Shown here one piece after another: positions 27,095-35,385 of a stretch of 53,826 nucleotides of DNA; positions within the stretch are counted from its first letter, which is position 1, and each line of letters opens with the position of its first letter. The stretch covers positions 1 to 53,826 of the forward strand of contig JACRDB010000080.1 of the NCBI GenBank assembly GCA_016218725.1, written 5' to 3'. The stretch is from Deltaproteobacteria bacterium (GTDB taxonomy: Bacteria > Myxococcota_A > Polyangia > Polyangiales > Ga0077539). The notes beneath the pieces are model-generated. The model saw nothing but the letters and a program-made list of their open reading frames with translations, had not been told where the DNA came from and made no database searches. Position numbers and translations under genes: made by a program.

Positions 27095-28936
27095 CTAATA
27101 TCGATCGCGCGAAAGGAGGGCCTCCCACTCGGCGTCGGTCCAGGCCTTGTCCCGGCAGTAGATGTGGGCGTAGGCGCCGGGCACGAGGACCTTGTCGAAC
27201 ACGGCCCCGTCCGGGGCGGTGTACTCCAGGTGACCGCCGCGGGACCGGAAGGTGAGGTTGAACAGGAACTCGTGCCACACGGCGTCGGGGCCCGGGCAGG
27301 GCACCGTCACGGTCTTGGCCTCGTCGGAGAAATTGAGCGCGACCAGCACCTCGGGGTGCGCCTCGCCGCGGGCGAAGACCAGCACCCTCTCGGCCTCGTG
27401 GCGGTACACGGGCAGGAAGCTCGGTCCCCGGAGCACGGCGAGGCGCCGCCGGAGGAACCCGAGGGCCCGGTGCAGCCGCAGGAGGGCGCCGGTGGCCTCG
27501 GACTGCTCCCAGTCCAGGGGGTTGAACTCCCGCGGGAGACCGTTGGCGTGGCGCGTGCGGTCGTCCTCGCCGTACTCGTCACCCATGTAGAGCATCGGGA
27601 TGCCGGGGCCCAGGAAGAGCGCCAGCGTCGGGGGCTGGAGCCTCCACCAGGGGCGGCCCCCGCGGTTCGGGAGGCGCTCGTCGTCGTGGTTGTTCAGGCA
27701 CACGGTGGGCGGCTCGTCGTCCGGGAAGCCCTGGGCCCGGACGTTCATCCGCCACTCCAGGTGGGCCAGGCCCCGGTCGTTCAGGGCGTCCTCGACGCCG
27801 TGGTAGAAGCCCTTGGACCACAGGGAGTTGAAGCCCGTGTCCACCAGCATCTCCAGCTCGTTCTCCTCCGAGGAGAAGTGCTCCGCGATGCGGTACGCGT
27901 CGCTCCCGCCGATGCGCTCGGCCGCGGCGGCCACGGCCCCGGCCCCGACGGTGAGGTCCTTCCAGCGGTAGAAGCCCAGGGTGTGGTCAAAGCGCATCCC
28001 GTCCACGCCCAGCTCCTTGAACCACACCTCCATCACGTCGGACACGAACTCCAGCGCCGCGGGCTTCTCGTAGTCCAGGTCGCAGCCGCCCCAGTCCTTG
28101 TTGCGGTACGGGAACGACCCGGGGTTGGGGTCCGTGCCGCCGAAGTCCCCGAGGAGCGGGTTGTTGGCGTACGAGGGCTTGCGCTTCGGGTGGTAGTCCG
28201 GGTCGTAGATCCTCGCGTAGGGGAAGCGCCGCGAGACCTGGTTGAACACCGCGTCCACCAGCACCGCGATGCCCCGGGCGTGGGCGGCCTCCACCAGCGA
28301 GAGGAACTCCGCCCGGGCGTCGTCCTCGCGGGCGGCGTAGCCCCGGTGCGGCGCGCAGAGGTGGCATGCCGTGATGTAGTTCCAGCGCACCCCCACCTGC
28401 CACGCGTCGGAGTAGTCGAACACCGGCATGAACTCCAGGGCGTTGACCCCCAGGTCCGCGAGGTACGCCAGGCGGTGCTGCACGCCCTCGTAGGTGCCCC
28501 GGGCCCGCGCGGGCACCAGCAGGTCCTCCGCGGTGAAGTTGTAGACGTGCAGCTCGTACTGCACCAGGTCCCGCAGCGCCGGGCGGACAAACCCCGAGGG
28601 CCTCGGCCACGGGGCCCTGCGCACCACCGAGCGGAAGTCCCGGTGCACGTCCCGGGCGTAGGGGTCGGACACCCGGCTCGTCCAGGCGCGGCCCGTGGAC
28701 CGCAGCCTCGCGTCCACCTCGAACTCGTAGAACACCGCGTCCGCGGTGAGGGCCCCCTCGCACACCCAGTGGGCCCCGTCCTCCGAGAGCCTCGCCTCCA
28801 GGAGCTCCCCCCGGACGCCCTCGGCCCGCACCCGGACCCTCTCGATCGCCACGTCCCGAAACGACGGAGCCCAGAGCGCGAACTCCACGCCCCCGTCGCC
28901 GGTCACCCTCGCGCCCCTCGGCCTGTGCTCGGACAT
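27095..28936 (-). CDS. GH13-family alpha-glucan enzyme (CBM48 plus alpha-amylase domain)
   Basis: 613 residues. An N-terminal carbohydrate-binding fold (FALWAPSFRDVAIERVRV, about residues 18-95) precedes the catalytic barrel with LVQYELHVYNFTAED, NALEFMPVFDYSD, GIAVLVDAVFNQ, GVDGMRFDHT (nucleophile Asp about 317), YRIAEHFSSEE (acid Glu about 350) and CLNNHDDERLP (about 414). The C-terminal domain is an all-beta cap. The phrase VLVDAVFNQ replaces the more usual DVVYNH. It is closest in style to glycogen-branching or trehalohydrolase-like enzymes; exact reaction not assigned. No signal peptide, so intracellular glucan metabolism is likely. Divergent from the signalling cluster at 29126. Confidence 0.88.
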   Translation of the reverse strand: MSEHRPRGARVTGDGGVEFALWAPSFRDVAIERVRVRAEGVRGELLEARLSEDGAHWVCEGALTADAVFYEFEVDARLRSTGRAWTSRVSDPYARDVHRDFRSVVRRAPWPRPSGFVRPALRDLVQYELHVYNFTAEDLLVPARARGTYEGVQHRLAYLADLGVNALEFMPVFDYSDAWQVGVRWNYITACHLCAPHRGYAAREDDARAEFLSLVEAAHARGIAVLVDAVFNQVSRRFPYARIYDPDYHPKRKPSYANNPLLGDFGGTDPNPGSFPYRNKDWGGCDLDYEKPAALEFVSDVMEVWFKELGVDGMRFDHTLGFYRWKDLTVGAGAVAAAAERIGGSDAYRIAEHFSSEENELEMLVDTGFNSLWSKGFYHGVEDALNDRGLAHLEWRMNVRAQGFPDDEPPTVCLNNHDDERLPNRGGRPWWRLQPPTLALFLGPGIPMLYMGDEYGEDDRTRHANGLPREFNPLDWEQSEATGALLRLHRALGFLRRRLAVLRGPSFLPVYRHEAERVLVFARGEAHPEVLVALNFSDEAKTVTVPCPGPDAVWHEFLFNLTFRSRGGHLEYTAPDGAVFDKVLVPGAYAHIYCRDKAWTDAEWEALLSRDRY

Positions 28937-28980
28937 CGGCCCGGGAGTCTACCCTCACTCGCCCCGAAACGCGCACCATG

Positions 28981-29005
28981 GACATACCCTGTCACAGGTA
29001 CCTGT
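28981..29005. promoter_or_regulatory. Palindromic site copy 3 plus adjacent perfect palindrome
   Basis: GACATACCCTGTC (28981-28993) is the third copy of the GACA-N5-TGTC site, followed directly by ACAGGTACCTGT (28994-29005), a perfect 12-base palindrome. Both sit in the 189-base divergent region between the GH13 gene (start 28936, 45 bases away) and the plus-strand genes from 29126. The region is a good candidate for coordinated control of both directions. Confidence 0.55.
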
Positions 29006-29125
29006 ACAAAAGTTGGGCTACGGATGCGCAGTGGTGAACGATCGCTCAGTGACCGGGGCGCCCGTTGCGCGGGCCCTTGCACGTTGGGATGATGTCCCTC
29101 GGAGCACCCGGTCGGAGCGAACGCC

Positions 29126-29344
29126 ATGAAGAACCACCGACGAACCCCCCGCCCGGCGCTCCTGACCGACCAGGAGCTCGACGCCCTGGGCGAGGCTCTG
29201 CTGGCCTTTGAAGACCACGGCCGCCCCGCCCTGCGGCTGGTGGCCCCGCCCCCGGGCCCGGCGCCCCGGTCCCCGAGGGTGTACGCGCCGGTTCTTCGGG
29301 CGGGGCGTGCGGTCTGTGCGCGGCGCGCGTCCGAGGGGGTGTAG
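29126..29344 (+). CDS. Small protein of unknown function
   Basis: 72 residues from an ATG with GGAG eight bases upstream. It reads MKNHRRTPRPALLTDQELDALGEALLAFEDHGRPALRLVAPPPGP, then a basic tail with two-residue repeats of Arg and Ala. The core (LTDQELDALGEALLAFED) would form an acidic amphipathic helix. No family recognised. It stands 44 bases upstream of the cyclase-kinase gene in the same direction and could be co-transcribed with it. Confidence 0.5.
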   Translation: MKNHRRTPRPALLTDQELDALGEALLAFEDHGRPALRLVAPPPGPAPRSPRVYAPVLRAGRAVCARRASEGV

Positions 29345-29388
29345 AGTGGGGCCGTGGTGAGCGTAGCCGTCGTGGAGGAGAGCACTCG

Positions 29389-31857
29389 GTGGACCTCCGG
29401 AACCTGAAGGTCGGCGAGCCCGAGCTCTTCGTCGGGGCGCTCGAAGAGCGGTTGCGGTCCTCCACGACGCTCGCCCAGGCCTGCACGATCCTGTGCCGGG
29501 AGCTCCACCAGAAGTGCAGAGCGGGCACGGAGCGCACGCTGGCGCTCTCGCGGTTGTACTTCTCCGTCCCGTACGAGCTCCTGGACGCCGGGGCCCAGAC
29601 CTTCGCGAGGCTCCGCCTGGGGCGCGAGGCCCGGGCGGGGGAGCCCTTCCTGGCGCTCCTGGGCACCTGCGGCGATCTCCCGGTCTGGAGCGACCGGTCG
29701 CGCTCCCGGGGCCACAAGGCCCTGCCCCTGAACCGCCAGACGGTGACCTCGGCCCCGATGCTGGCCCGGTCTTTTCAACAAATCGGCTTCGACCTGGACC
29801 TGGTGCTGTCCCCCTCGGAGGACATCCACCTGGAGGGCATCGTCCGGGGCTTCGGGCTCTTCCACGTGGAGGACGCGGTGGGGAGCCCCTTCGTGCCCGC
29901 CCAGGAGGAGTTCGTGCTGCCCTACGGGGTGGCCTCGGTGGTCGGCTGCGGCACCATGCTCCCCAACGGCGCCGTGGCCCTCTGGATAGGCTTCGCCCGG
30001 CACCTGATCCAGCGCGACGCGGCCCTGCCCATGATCCCGCTGGTGCCCGCGTTCCTGCGCGTGACCCAGCACCTGTACCGCCGGAAGGCCCTCTTCGACG
30101 AGGTGGACCCCAGGCCCTCGCAGGCCGGCGAGCGCACGGAGCTGGCGCGCCTGGAGGACCGCCTGTGGGAGCAGCAGGCCCACCTCTCGCAGGTGTACGC
30201 CGAGCTGAGCGTGAAGCACCACGCCCTGTCGCGCACCATGGCCCACCTGCAGCGCAGCGAGGAGGCCCTCAAGGAGGTCAACAAGGCCCTGGAGGAGAAG
30301 GTCGTCAAGCAGTCCGGCGAGCTCGAGCGCTCCAAGAGCCTGGAGCGGTACCTCTCCCCGGAGGTGGCCCGCGCGGTGCTCTCCGGCGGGGACGGGGCGC
30401 TCCTGACCCGCAAGCGCCTGGTGACCCTCTTCTTCGCGGACGTGCCGGGCTTCGATGACATCATCGCCGAGGTCGAGTCCGAGGAGGCCATCGAGCTCCT
30501 GTCCAAGTACCACCAGGAGCTCACGGGCATACTCTTCAAGCACGGGGGCACGCTGGACAAGTTCCTCGGCGCGCGCATCATGGCCTTCTTCGGCGACCCG
30601 GTCCCTCAAGAAGACCACGCCCTGCGCGCCGTCCGCGCCGGCGTCGAGATGCGCGACCGCCTCCGGGAGATGCGCGCCCAGTGGTTCCCCACCAACACCG
30701 ACGTAGACCTCACCGTGGGTATTCACACGGGGTACGCCACGGTGGGAAATGTAGGGAGCGAACACCGGATGGACTACACCGTGGTAGGCCGGGCGGTGAC
30801 CGTGGCGAGCGCGCTCCAGACCGAGGCGGAGCCAGGGCAGGTGGTGATCACCCCGAGGACCCACGAGCTGGTGAAGGAGCATTTTCACACGACCCCGCTG
30901 CAGCTCTCGCCGCGGGGCGGCGGGCGGCCGACGGCGGCCTTCGCGGTGGTGGGGCCGCTCAAGGCGCTGTCGGACGAGAACACGCTCCTGGGCATGCCGC
31001 TGGCGCGGGGGCCGGTGCTCTCGGGGCAGCGCCTCGGTGGGTTTCTCCTCCAGGACAAGCTCGGCGAGGGGGGCATGGGCACGGTGTTCCGGGCCCTGGA
31101 CGAGCGGCTCCAGCGCACCGTGGCGCTGAAGGTGCTGGCCGCGGAGCTCGCGGCGGACGCGCGCTTCGTGGAGCGCTTCACGCGCGAGGCCCGGGCCCTG
31201 GCGAGCCTGAACAGCCCGTACGTGGCGCAGATCTACGCCATCGGTGAAGCAGGCCAGCCGCCGTACTTCGCGATGGAGTTCGTCGAGGGGGGCACGCTCC
31301 GGCAGCACCTAAGGCAGGCCGAGACCCTGGGGGCCTCGAGGGCGCTGGAGGTGGCCTCGGAGGTGGCCCTCGGGCTCCAGGCGGCGCTGGAGCGGGGGGT
31401 GATCCACCGGGACATCAAGCCGGACAACGTGATGCTCACGCTCCGCGGGCAGGTGAAGCTCACGGACTTCGGGCTGGTAAAAGACGTCTCCGGGGACCAC
31501 GGGCAGACCACCCAGGGGATCCTCCTCGGGACACCCCTGTACATGGCCCCGGAGCAGGCCATGGAGCTCACGCCGGACCACCGCGCGGACCAGTACGCCC
31601 TTGGGGTGACCCTCTACGAGATGCTCCAGGGCGTGGCGCCCTTCCGGGCCTCCTCGGCGATGGGGCTCTTGCAACTCCACCTCACGGCGCCGGTGCCGTC
31701 GCGGGCGTCGCTGCCGGTGCCGGTGCCCGAGGCGGTGTATGCGATCGTGGCCCGGATGCTCTCCAAGGACCGGGACGACCGGTATCCCACCTACGAGGCC
31801 CTGCTGGAAGCGCTCGCCCAGGCGAGGAGGGTGCTAGACTCCATGCGCGATGCGTGA
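29389..31857 (+). CDS. Degenerate class III cyclase domain fused to a Ser/Thr kinase
   Basis: 822 residues from a GTG with GGAGG ten bases upstream. Residues 1-245 form an unassigned sensory-type region; about 250-320 is a coiled coil (ALEEKVVKQSGELERSKSLERYL). Residues 340-500 match class III nucleotide cyclases (TLFFADVPGFDDI, GGTLDKFLGARIMAFFGDP, VGIHTGYATVGNVGSEHRMDY), but key positions are changed: the second metal Asp of the K..GD motif is Ala394, and in VVGRAVTVASAL the Asp, Asn and Arg of the usual GDxVNxASR are Arg468, Thr471 and Ala475. The C-terminal kinase (from about 545) is intact: GEGGMGTVF, VALKVL, HRDIKPDN, TDFG, GTPLYMAPEQ. It probably senses nucleotide or scaffolds rather than making cAMP. 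Overlaps the next kinase start. Confidence 0.9.
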   Translation: MDLRNLKVGEPELFVGALEERLRSSTTLAQACTILCRELHQKCRAGTERTLALSRLYFSVPYELLDAGAQTFARLRLGREARAGEPFLALLGTCGDLPVWSDRSRSRGHKALPLNRQTVTSAPMLARSFQQIGFDLDLVLSPSEDIHLEGIVRGFGLFHVEDAVGSPFVPAQEEFVLPYGVASVVGCGTMLPNGAVALWIGFARHLIQRDAALPMIPLVPAFLRVTQHLYRRKALFDEVDPRPSQAGERTELARLEDRLWEQQAHLSQVYAELSVKHHALSRTMAHLQRSEEALKEVNKALEEKVVKQSGELERSKSLERYLSPEVARAVLSGGDGALLTRKRLVTLFFADVPGFDDIIAEVESEEAIELLSKYHQELTGILFKHGGTLDKFLGARIMAFFGDPVPQEDHALRAVRAGVEMRDRLREMRAQWFPTNTDVDLTVGIHTGYATVGNVGSEHRMDYTVVGRAVTVASALQTEAEPGQVVITPRTHELVKEHFHTTPLQLSPRGGGRPTAAFAVVGPLKALSDENTLLGMPLARGPVLSGQRLGGFLLQDKLGEGGMGTVFRALDERLQRTVALKVLAAELAADARFVERFTREARALASLNSPYVAQIYAIGEAGQPPYFAMEFVEGGTLRQHLRQAETLGASRALEVASEVALGLQAALERGVIHRDIKPDNVMLTLRGQVKLTDFGLVKDVSGDHGQTTQGILLGTPLYMAPEQAMELTPDHRADQYALGVTLYEMLQGVAPFRASSAMGLLQLHLTAPVPSRASLPVPVPEAVYAIVARMLSKDRDDRYPTYEALLEALAQARRVLDSMRDA

Positions 31858-33310
31858 GGGAGCCCCGCCCCAGGACCGCTTCAAGCTGGAAGGCCTGACG
31901 CTGGAGGGAAAGTTCCGGATCGAGAAGGCCGTGGCCGAGGGGGGCTTCGCGGTGGTGTACCGGGGCGTGCACACCGCCCTGGAGCGCCCGGTGGCGGTGA
32001 AGGTGCTGAAGACTCCGCCGGAGTTCAACGAGGAGGCCCGGGAGGCCTTCATCGAGCGCTTCGCGTTTGAGGCTCGGACCATCGCCAAGGTGAGCCACCC
32101 GAGCATTGTGCAGGTGCTGGACTACGGGGTGAGCGTGCTGCCCACGGGGGAGAAGGCCGCGTGGATGGCCCTGGAGTGGCTCACGGGGCACACCCTGGAC
32201 ACGACGCTCCGGGCGCGCCGGGGCCACGGGGGGCGCACGCCCGCGGAGGCGCTGGCGCTCCTCAAGCCCGTGTTCGAGGCCATGGCGTACGCCCACGAGG
32301 AGGGCATCGCCCACCGGGACATCAAGCCGGCGAACATGATCCTGGTGCCGGGGCGCCGGGGCACCACGCTCAGGCTCCTGGACTTTGGCATCGCGAAGAT
32401 CATGGCCGAGGACGAGGGCGTGGGCTCGGGCCACACGCAGACCCAGACGGTGATGCAGGCCTTCTCGCCCAAGTACGCCTCGCCGGAGCAGATCGGCGGG
32501 ACGCGCACGGGACCGTGGACGGACATCCACGCCCTGGGGCTCATCGTGACCGAGGTGCTGACGGACCACACGCCCTACGACGGCCGGGACGTGACCGCCC
32601 GCTTCGCCGAGGCGCTCTCCCCCACCCGCCCCACGCCGGCCAAGCGCGGCATTGACGTGGGGGCCTGGGAGGCGGTGCTCCGCCGGGCGGTGGCGGTGCC
32701 CGTGGAGGAGCGCTTCGCCAACGCGGGGGAGTTCCTGGCGGCGCTGGAGAAGGCGCTCCCCGAGGCCACGCACCGCCCGCTCGCGAGCGCGGCGCCCGCC
32801 ACCCCGAGCGCCCCTTCGGGGGCGGACACGCTGGCCCGCTCGGCGGTGGAGACGCAGGTCCCGAGGGCCGCCATTGCCGACGGGGCCGACGCCGGGGAGG
32901 CCCGCCATGGCCGACGCCGTGGCGCGCTCCTGGCGGCGCTCCTCGGGGTCACGGTGTTGTCCCTCGTGGGGGCCTTCGCCCTGCGCAGAGGAGACGTTCC
33001 TGCAACGATTTCCGCGCCGCAAACACACACGATAACGGACACGTCAACGCACACGTCAACGAATACCCCACCGCCTCCGGCGGTGACGGAGGAGGCGCCG
33101 CGGGTCCCGGCCGCCGTGGAGGGCGCGGGGGAGGACGCGGGCGCGGCGGCGCCCTCGGCGCCCGGGGTGCTGGGGGCTCCGTCCGCGGCGGAGGCGCCGG
33201 CGCCTGCGGGGGCCCGGGTCCGGGTGCGGCGCCCGCCGCGGTCGAGGGACGGCGGCGCGCGTGGGGGTGCTTCGAGCGGGGCCCGCGGCGGCCAGTACGA
33301 AGTAGAGTAG
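31850..33310 (+). CDS. Membrane Ser/Thr protein kinase with low-complexity periplasmic tail
   Basis: 486 residues; the ATG lies inside the last codons of the preceding gene (eight-base overlap), so the two kinases are co-translated. The kinase domain (about residues 22-305) has AEGGFAVVYRG, VAVKVLK, HRDIKPAN, LDFGIAK and, instead of GTPxYMxPE, the activation end QAFSPKYASPEQ. A single membrane helix follows (GALLAALLGVTVLSLVGAFAL, about residues 362-382), and the last 100 residues are Pro/Ala/Thr/Gly-rich with THTITDTSTHTSTNTP repeats and a basic end. Topology: kinase inside, tail outside. Likely a receptor-like signalling protein; ligand unknown. Confidence 0.9.
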   Translation: MREGAPPQDRFKLEGLTLEGKFRIEKAVAEGGFAVVYRGVHTALERPVAVKVLKTPPEFNEEAREAFIERFAFEARTIAKVSHPSIVQVLDYGVSVLPTGEKAAWMALEWLTGHTLDTTLRARRGHGGRTPAEALALLKPVFEAMAYAHEEGIAHRDIKPANMILVPGRRGTTLRLLDFGIAKIMAEDEGVGSGHTQTQTVMQAFSPKYASPEQIGGTRTGPWTDIHALGLIVTEVLTDHTPYDGRDVTARFAEALSPTRPTPAKRGIDVGAWEAVLRRAVAVPVEERFANAGEFLAALEKALPEATHRPLASAAPATPSAPSGADTLARSAVETQVPRAAIADGADAGEARHGRRRGALLAALLGVTVLSLVGAFALRRGDVPATISAPQTHTITDTSTHTSTNTPPPPAVTEEAPRVPAAVEGAGEDAGAAAPSAPGVLGAPSAAEAPAPAGARVRVRRPPRSRDGGARGGASSGARGGQYEVE

Positions 33311-33314
33311 GCCG

Positions 33315-34328
33315 ATGCGAAGGCGCTCCCTCACCCTGGCGTTGGCCCTGGCGCTGGGCTTGTTGCGCCCCGCGGCGGGCCAGGCTCAGGTGGACCCCGC
33401 GACGCTGGCGGCGACGCGCCGGGACCTGATCCGTCAGGCTCAGGACGCGCGGGCAGCGGGGGACCACGCGCGGGCGCTGGACCTGGCGTCGCGGGCGGGG
33501 CAGCTTGGGATGAGCCCGTCCTTGCGGCGCTTCATCGCGGAGGAGCAGCAGGCCACGGGGCTTTTGGCGGAGGCGCTCGGGAGCGCGGAGCAGTGCGTGA
33601 GGGAGGCCGAGCGGGACACGGCGTCGAGGACCCGGGACGAGCACGTGGCGGCGTGCCGGGCGCTGGTGACGGCGCTGGGACCGAGGGTGGGCCGGGTGGT
33701 GGTGCAGGTGCCCGAGCCGCCGGAGGGGCTGACGGTGCGAGTGGGCGCGGTGCAGCTCCCTCGGGCGGTGTGGGGGGTGGCCCACATGGTGACGCCGGGC
33801 GCGGTGGTGGTGGAGGCGACGGCGCCGGGGCGTCGCCCATTCCGGCAGGAGGTGAGGGTCACCGAGGGCGCCCAGGAGACGATGACCGTGCGGCTGGAGC
33901 CGGAGCCCTCGGGCACTCCTGCGCAGGGGCCGGTGGTGCTGGCGCCGCCTCCGGGGGATGGGCGTGAGCGCGCGCCGGTGGAGGCGCCGCCGAGGCGCTC
34001 CTGGGCGGGGCCCGTGGCGGTGCTTGGGGTGGGGGTGTTGTCGCTTGGGGCGTCGGGGGTGTTGCTGGTGCTCCGCAACGGGGCCCTGGCGTCGCGGGAC
34101 CGGCAGTGTGACGGCACCGGCTGCCCGGAGGAGGCCCGGGCCGACCATGACCGCGCGGCGAGCTACAACGCGCTGACAAACGTGACCCTGGCCGTGGGGG
34201 CGGGGGGCCTGGCGCTGGGGGCCTTGTGGCTACTAGTGTCGCGACCGTGGGAGACGCCCCGGCCGGTCACCCTCACGGTAGCGCCCGGACGCGACGGCGT
34301 GTGGGTGGGTGTAGGAGGGACGCTGTGA
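33315..34328 (+). CDS. Exported PEGA/TPR-like protein with two C-terminal membrane helices
   Basis: 337 residues, starting four bases after the kinase stop, in the same operon. A signal peptide (LTLALALALGLLRPAAGQAQV) is followed by a helical TPR-like region (RRDLIRQAQDARAAGDHARALDLASRAGQLGMSPSLRRFIAEEQQA), a beta-rich PEGA-like region (VVVQVPEPPEGLTVRVGAVQLP, GAVVVEATAPGRRPFRQEVRVTEGAQETMTVRLEP) and two hydrophobic segments (GPVAVLGVGVLSLGASGVLLVL and VTLAVGAGGLALGALWLLV). This arrangement often accompanies kinases in Polyangia. It probably binds ligand or cell wall on the outside and works with the upstream kinase. Confidence 0.8.
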   Translation: MRRRSLTLALALALGLLRPAAGQAQVDPATLAATRRDLIRQAQDARAAGDHARALDLASRAGQLGMSPSLRRFIAEEQQATGLLAEALGSAEQCVREAERDTASRTRDEHVAACRALVTALGPRVGRVVVQVPEPPEGLTVRVGAVQLPRAVWGVAHMVTPGAVVVEATAPGRRPFRQEVRVTEGAQETMTVRLEPEPSGTPAQGPVVLAPPPGDGRERAPVEAPPRRSWAGPVAVLGVGVLSLGASGVLLVLRNGALASRDRQCDGTGCPEEARADHDRAASYNALTNVTLAVGAGGLALGALWLLVSRPWETPRPVTLTVAPGRDGVWVGVGGTL

Positions 34329-34360
34329 GGGGCGGGGGGTGGGTGGGTCCGCGGCGTGAG

Positions 34361-34506
34361 GGATGCGCGTCCGCCCCGGTGGGTGGGCGTTTTCGATGCG
34401 GGTGTCGGCGGGTTGAAACCCCGCCGCTAGGATTTCGACGCCCGCCCGAGGCGGGCAGGGAGCGCGACGTGGGGAGCGTTGCGTCCCGGGGCTCGGGAGC
34501 GGCGCC
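34361..34506. repeat. Left inverted repeat around the REP-type transposase
   Basis: About 146 bases that match, in inverted orientation, the segment 35150-35299. Each arm contains the hairpins GGCGGGTTGAAACCCCGCC and GCCCGCCCGAGGCGGGC. The two arms enclose the transposase gene and resemble the REP/BIME palindromes that such transposases recognise. Confidence 0.82.
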
Positions 34507-34507
34507 T

Positions 34508-34930
34508 TTAATAACCGTCGATGTGGGTGCGCTCGAGCGTCGGAATCAGGGTTCCCACGGCGTGGTGGTGGCGTTGTGTGAGGACGTATTCTCGAACGAA
34601 ATCCGTGCCCCTGGCGGACACCGAGAAGACGCCATACCCCCGCTGCCAATGGAAGTCACACCCCGGCTTCAACCGATGACGTATCAGGTGGGACGTCTCG
34701 CCCTTGAGGTCCCCCACGAGCCGAGAAGGTGCCAGCGTGGCGGGCAGACGCGCGAGGACGTGAACATGGTCCGCGACACCCCCGATCGCGATGGGACAGG
34801 CGCCGAGGTCGACGCAGCGGGCGCCCATGGTCGCGTAGAGGTGGGCCTCCCAGACCTCCTCGAGGAGGGCCGCGCGGTGCTCGGTGGACCACACCGCGTG
34901 AACGTAGAGGGACACGTAGGTTCGGCGCAT
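34508..34930 (-). CDS. REP-associated tyrosine transposase (IS200/TnpA_REP-like)
   Basis: 140 residues from the ATG at 34930 (MRRTYVSLYVHAVWSTEHR). A single-strand transposase of the Y1/HUH class: the HUH motif is DHVHVLARLP (about residues 51-60), and the catalytic Tyr is in VREYVLTQRHHH (about 113). Other family phrases are VWSTEHRAALL, RLVGDLKGETSHLIRHR and FHWQRGYGVFSVS. Such proteins act on REP hairpins, which are present on both sides here. The N-terminal extension visible upstream reads through a third partial repeat and is not part of the gene. The gene is complete. Confidence 0.9.
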   Translation of the reverse strand: MRRTYVSLYVHAVWSTEHRAALLEEVWEAHLYATMGARCVDLGACPIAIGGVADHVHVLARLPATLAPSRLVGDLKGETSHLIRHRLKPGCDFHWQRGYGVFSVSARGTDFVREYVLTQRHHHAVGTLIPTLERTHIDGY

Positions 34931-35385
34931 GGGGTGGTTGTCGCTCCGAGCGGCTCCTTGGTTGCGTGCCCAGCGGGACCAGGCGGCGTACGGCGCGCGC
35001 CCGGTCACCCCGGTCGGGCCAACGCCCGCATTGAAATCGCCCATCCATCGGGGCGGACGCGCATCCATCACGGCGTGGCGACGGGGCGCGGGGACCACCG
35101 TCGGTCCCCAGAGCCTCCGACACGGGACGTGATCCCTTCACGACCCCCTACGGCGCCGCTCCCGAGCCACCCTTCTCAACGCTCCGGGCGGACCTCTCCT
35201 TGCCCGCCTCGGGCGGGCGTCGAAGTCCTAGCGGCGGGGTTTCAACCCGCCGACACCCGCATCGAAGACGCCTATCCACCGGGGCGGACGCGCGTCCATC
35301 ACGCCTATCCACCGGGGCGGACGCGCGTCCATCACCTCACAATCCCGTGCCCGTTCCTGCGCCCGTCGCACCGCGGGAGGTCGCC
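34931..35385. repeat. Right inverted repeat, partial third copy and 33-bp tandem duplication
   Basis: A 455-base interval without a gene. 35026-35072 is a partial repeat copy; 35150-35299 is the right arm matching 34361-34506 in inverse orientation; 35269-35301 and 35302-35334 are two identical 33-base units (beginning CGCCTATCCACCGGGGCGGA). The leader of the lipoprotein at 35386 follows with GGGAGG before its ATG. Confidence 0.82.

Noticed and set aside
25949..29092. Plus-strand open frame of more than 1,000 codons
   Set aside because: It lies opposite the saccharopine dehydrogenase-like and GH13 genes, both with clear family motifs; its translation is low-complexity.
29389..30960. Active adenylate cyclase
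   Set aside because: Second metal Asp and both transition-state residues are missing.
28903..31308. Long minus-strand open frame
   Set aside because: Antisense shadow of the cyclase-kinase gene, whose kinase motifs are unambiguous.
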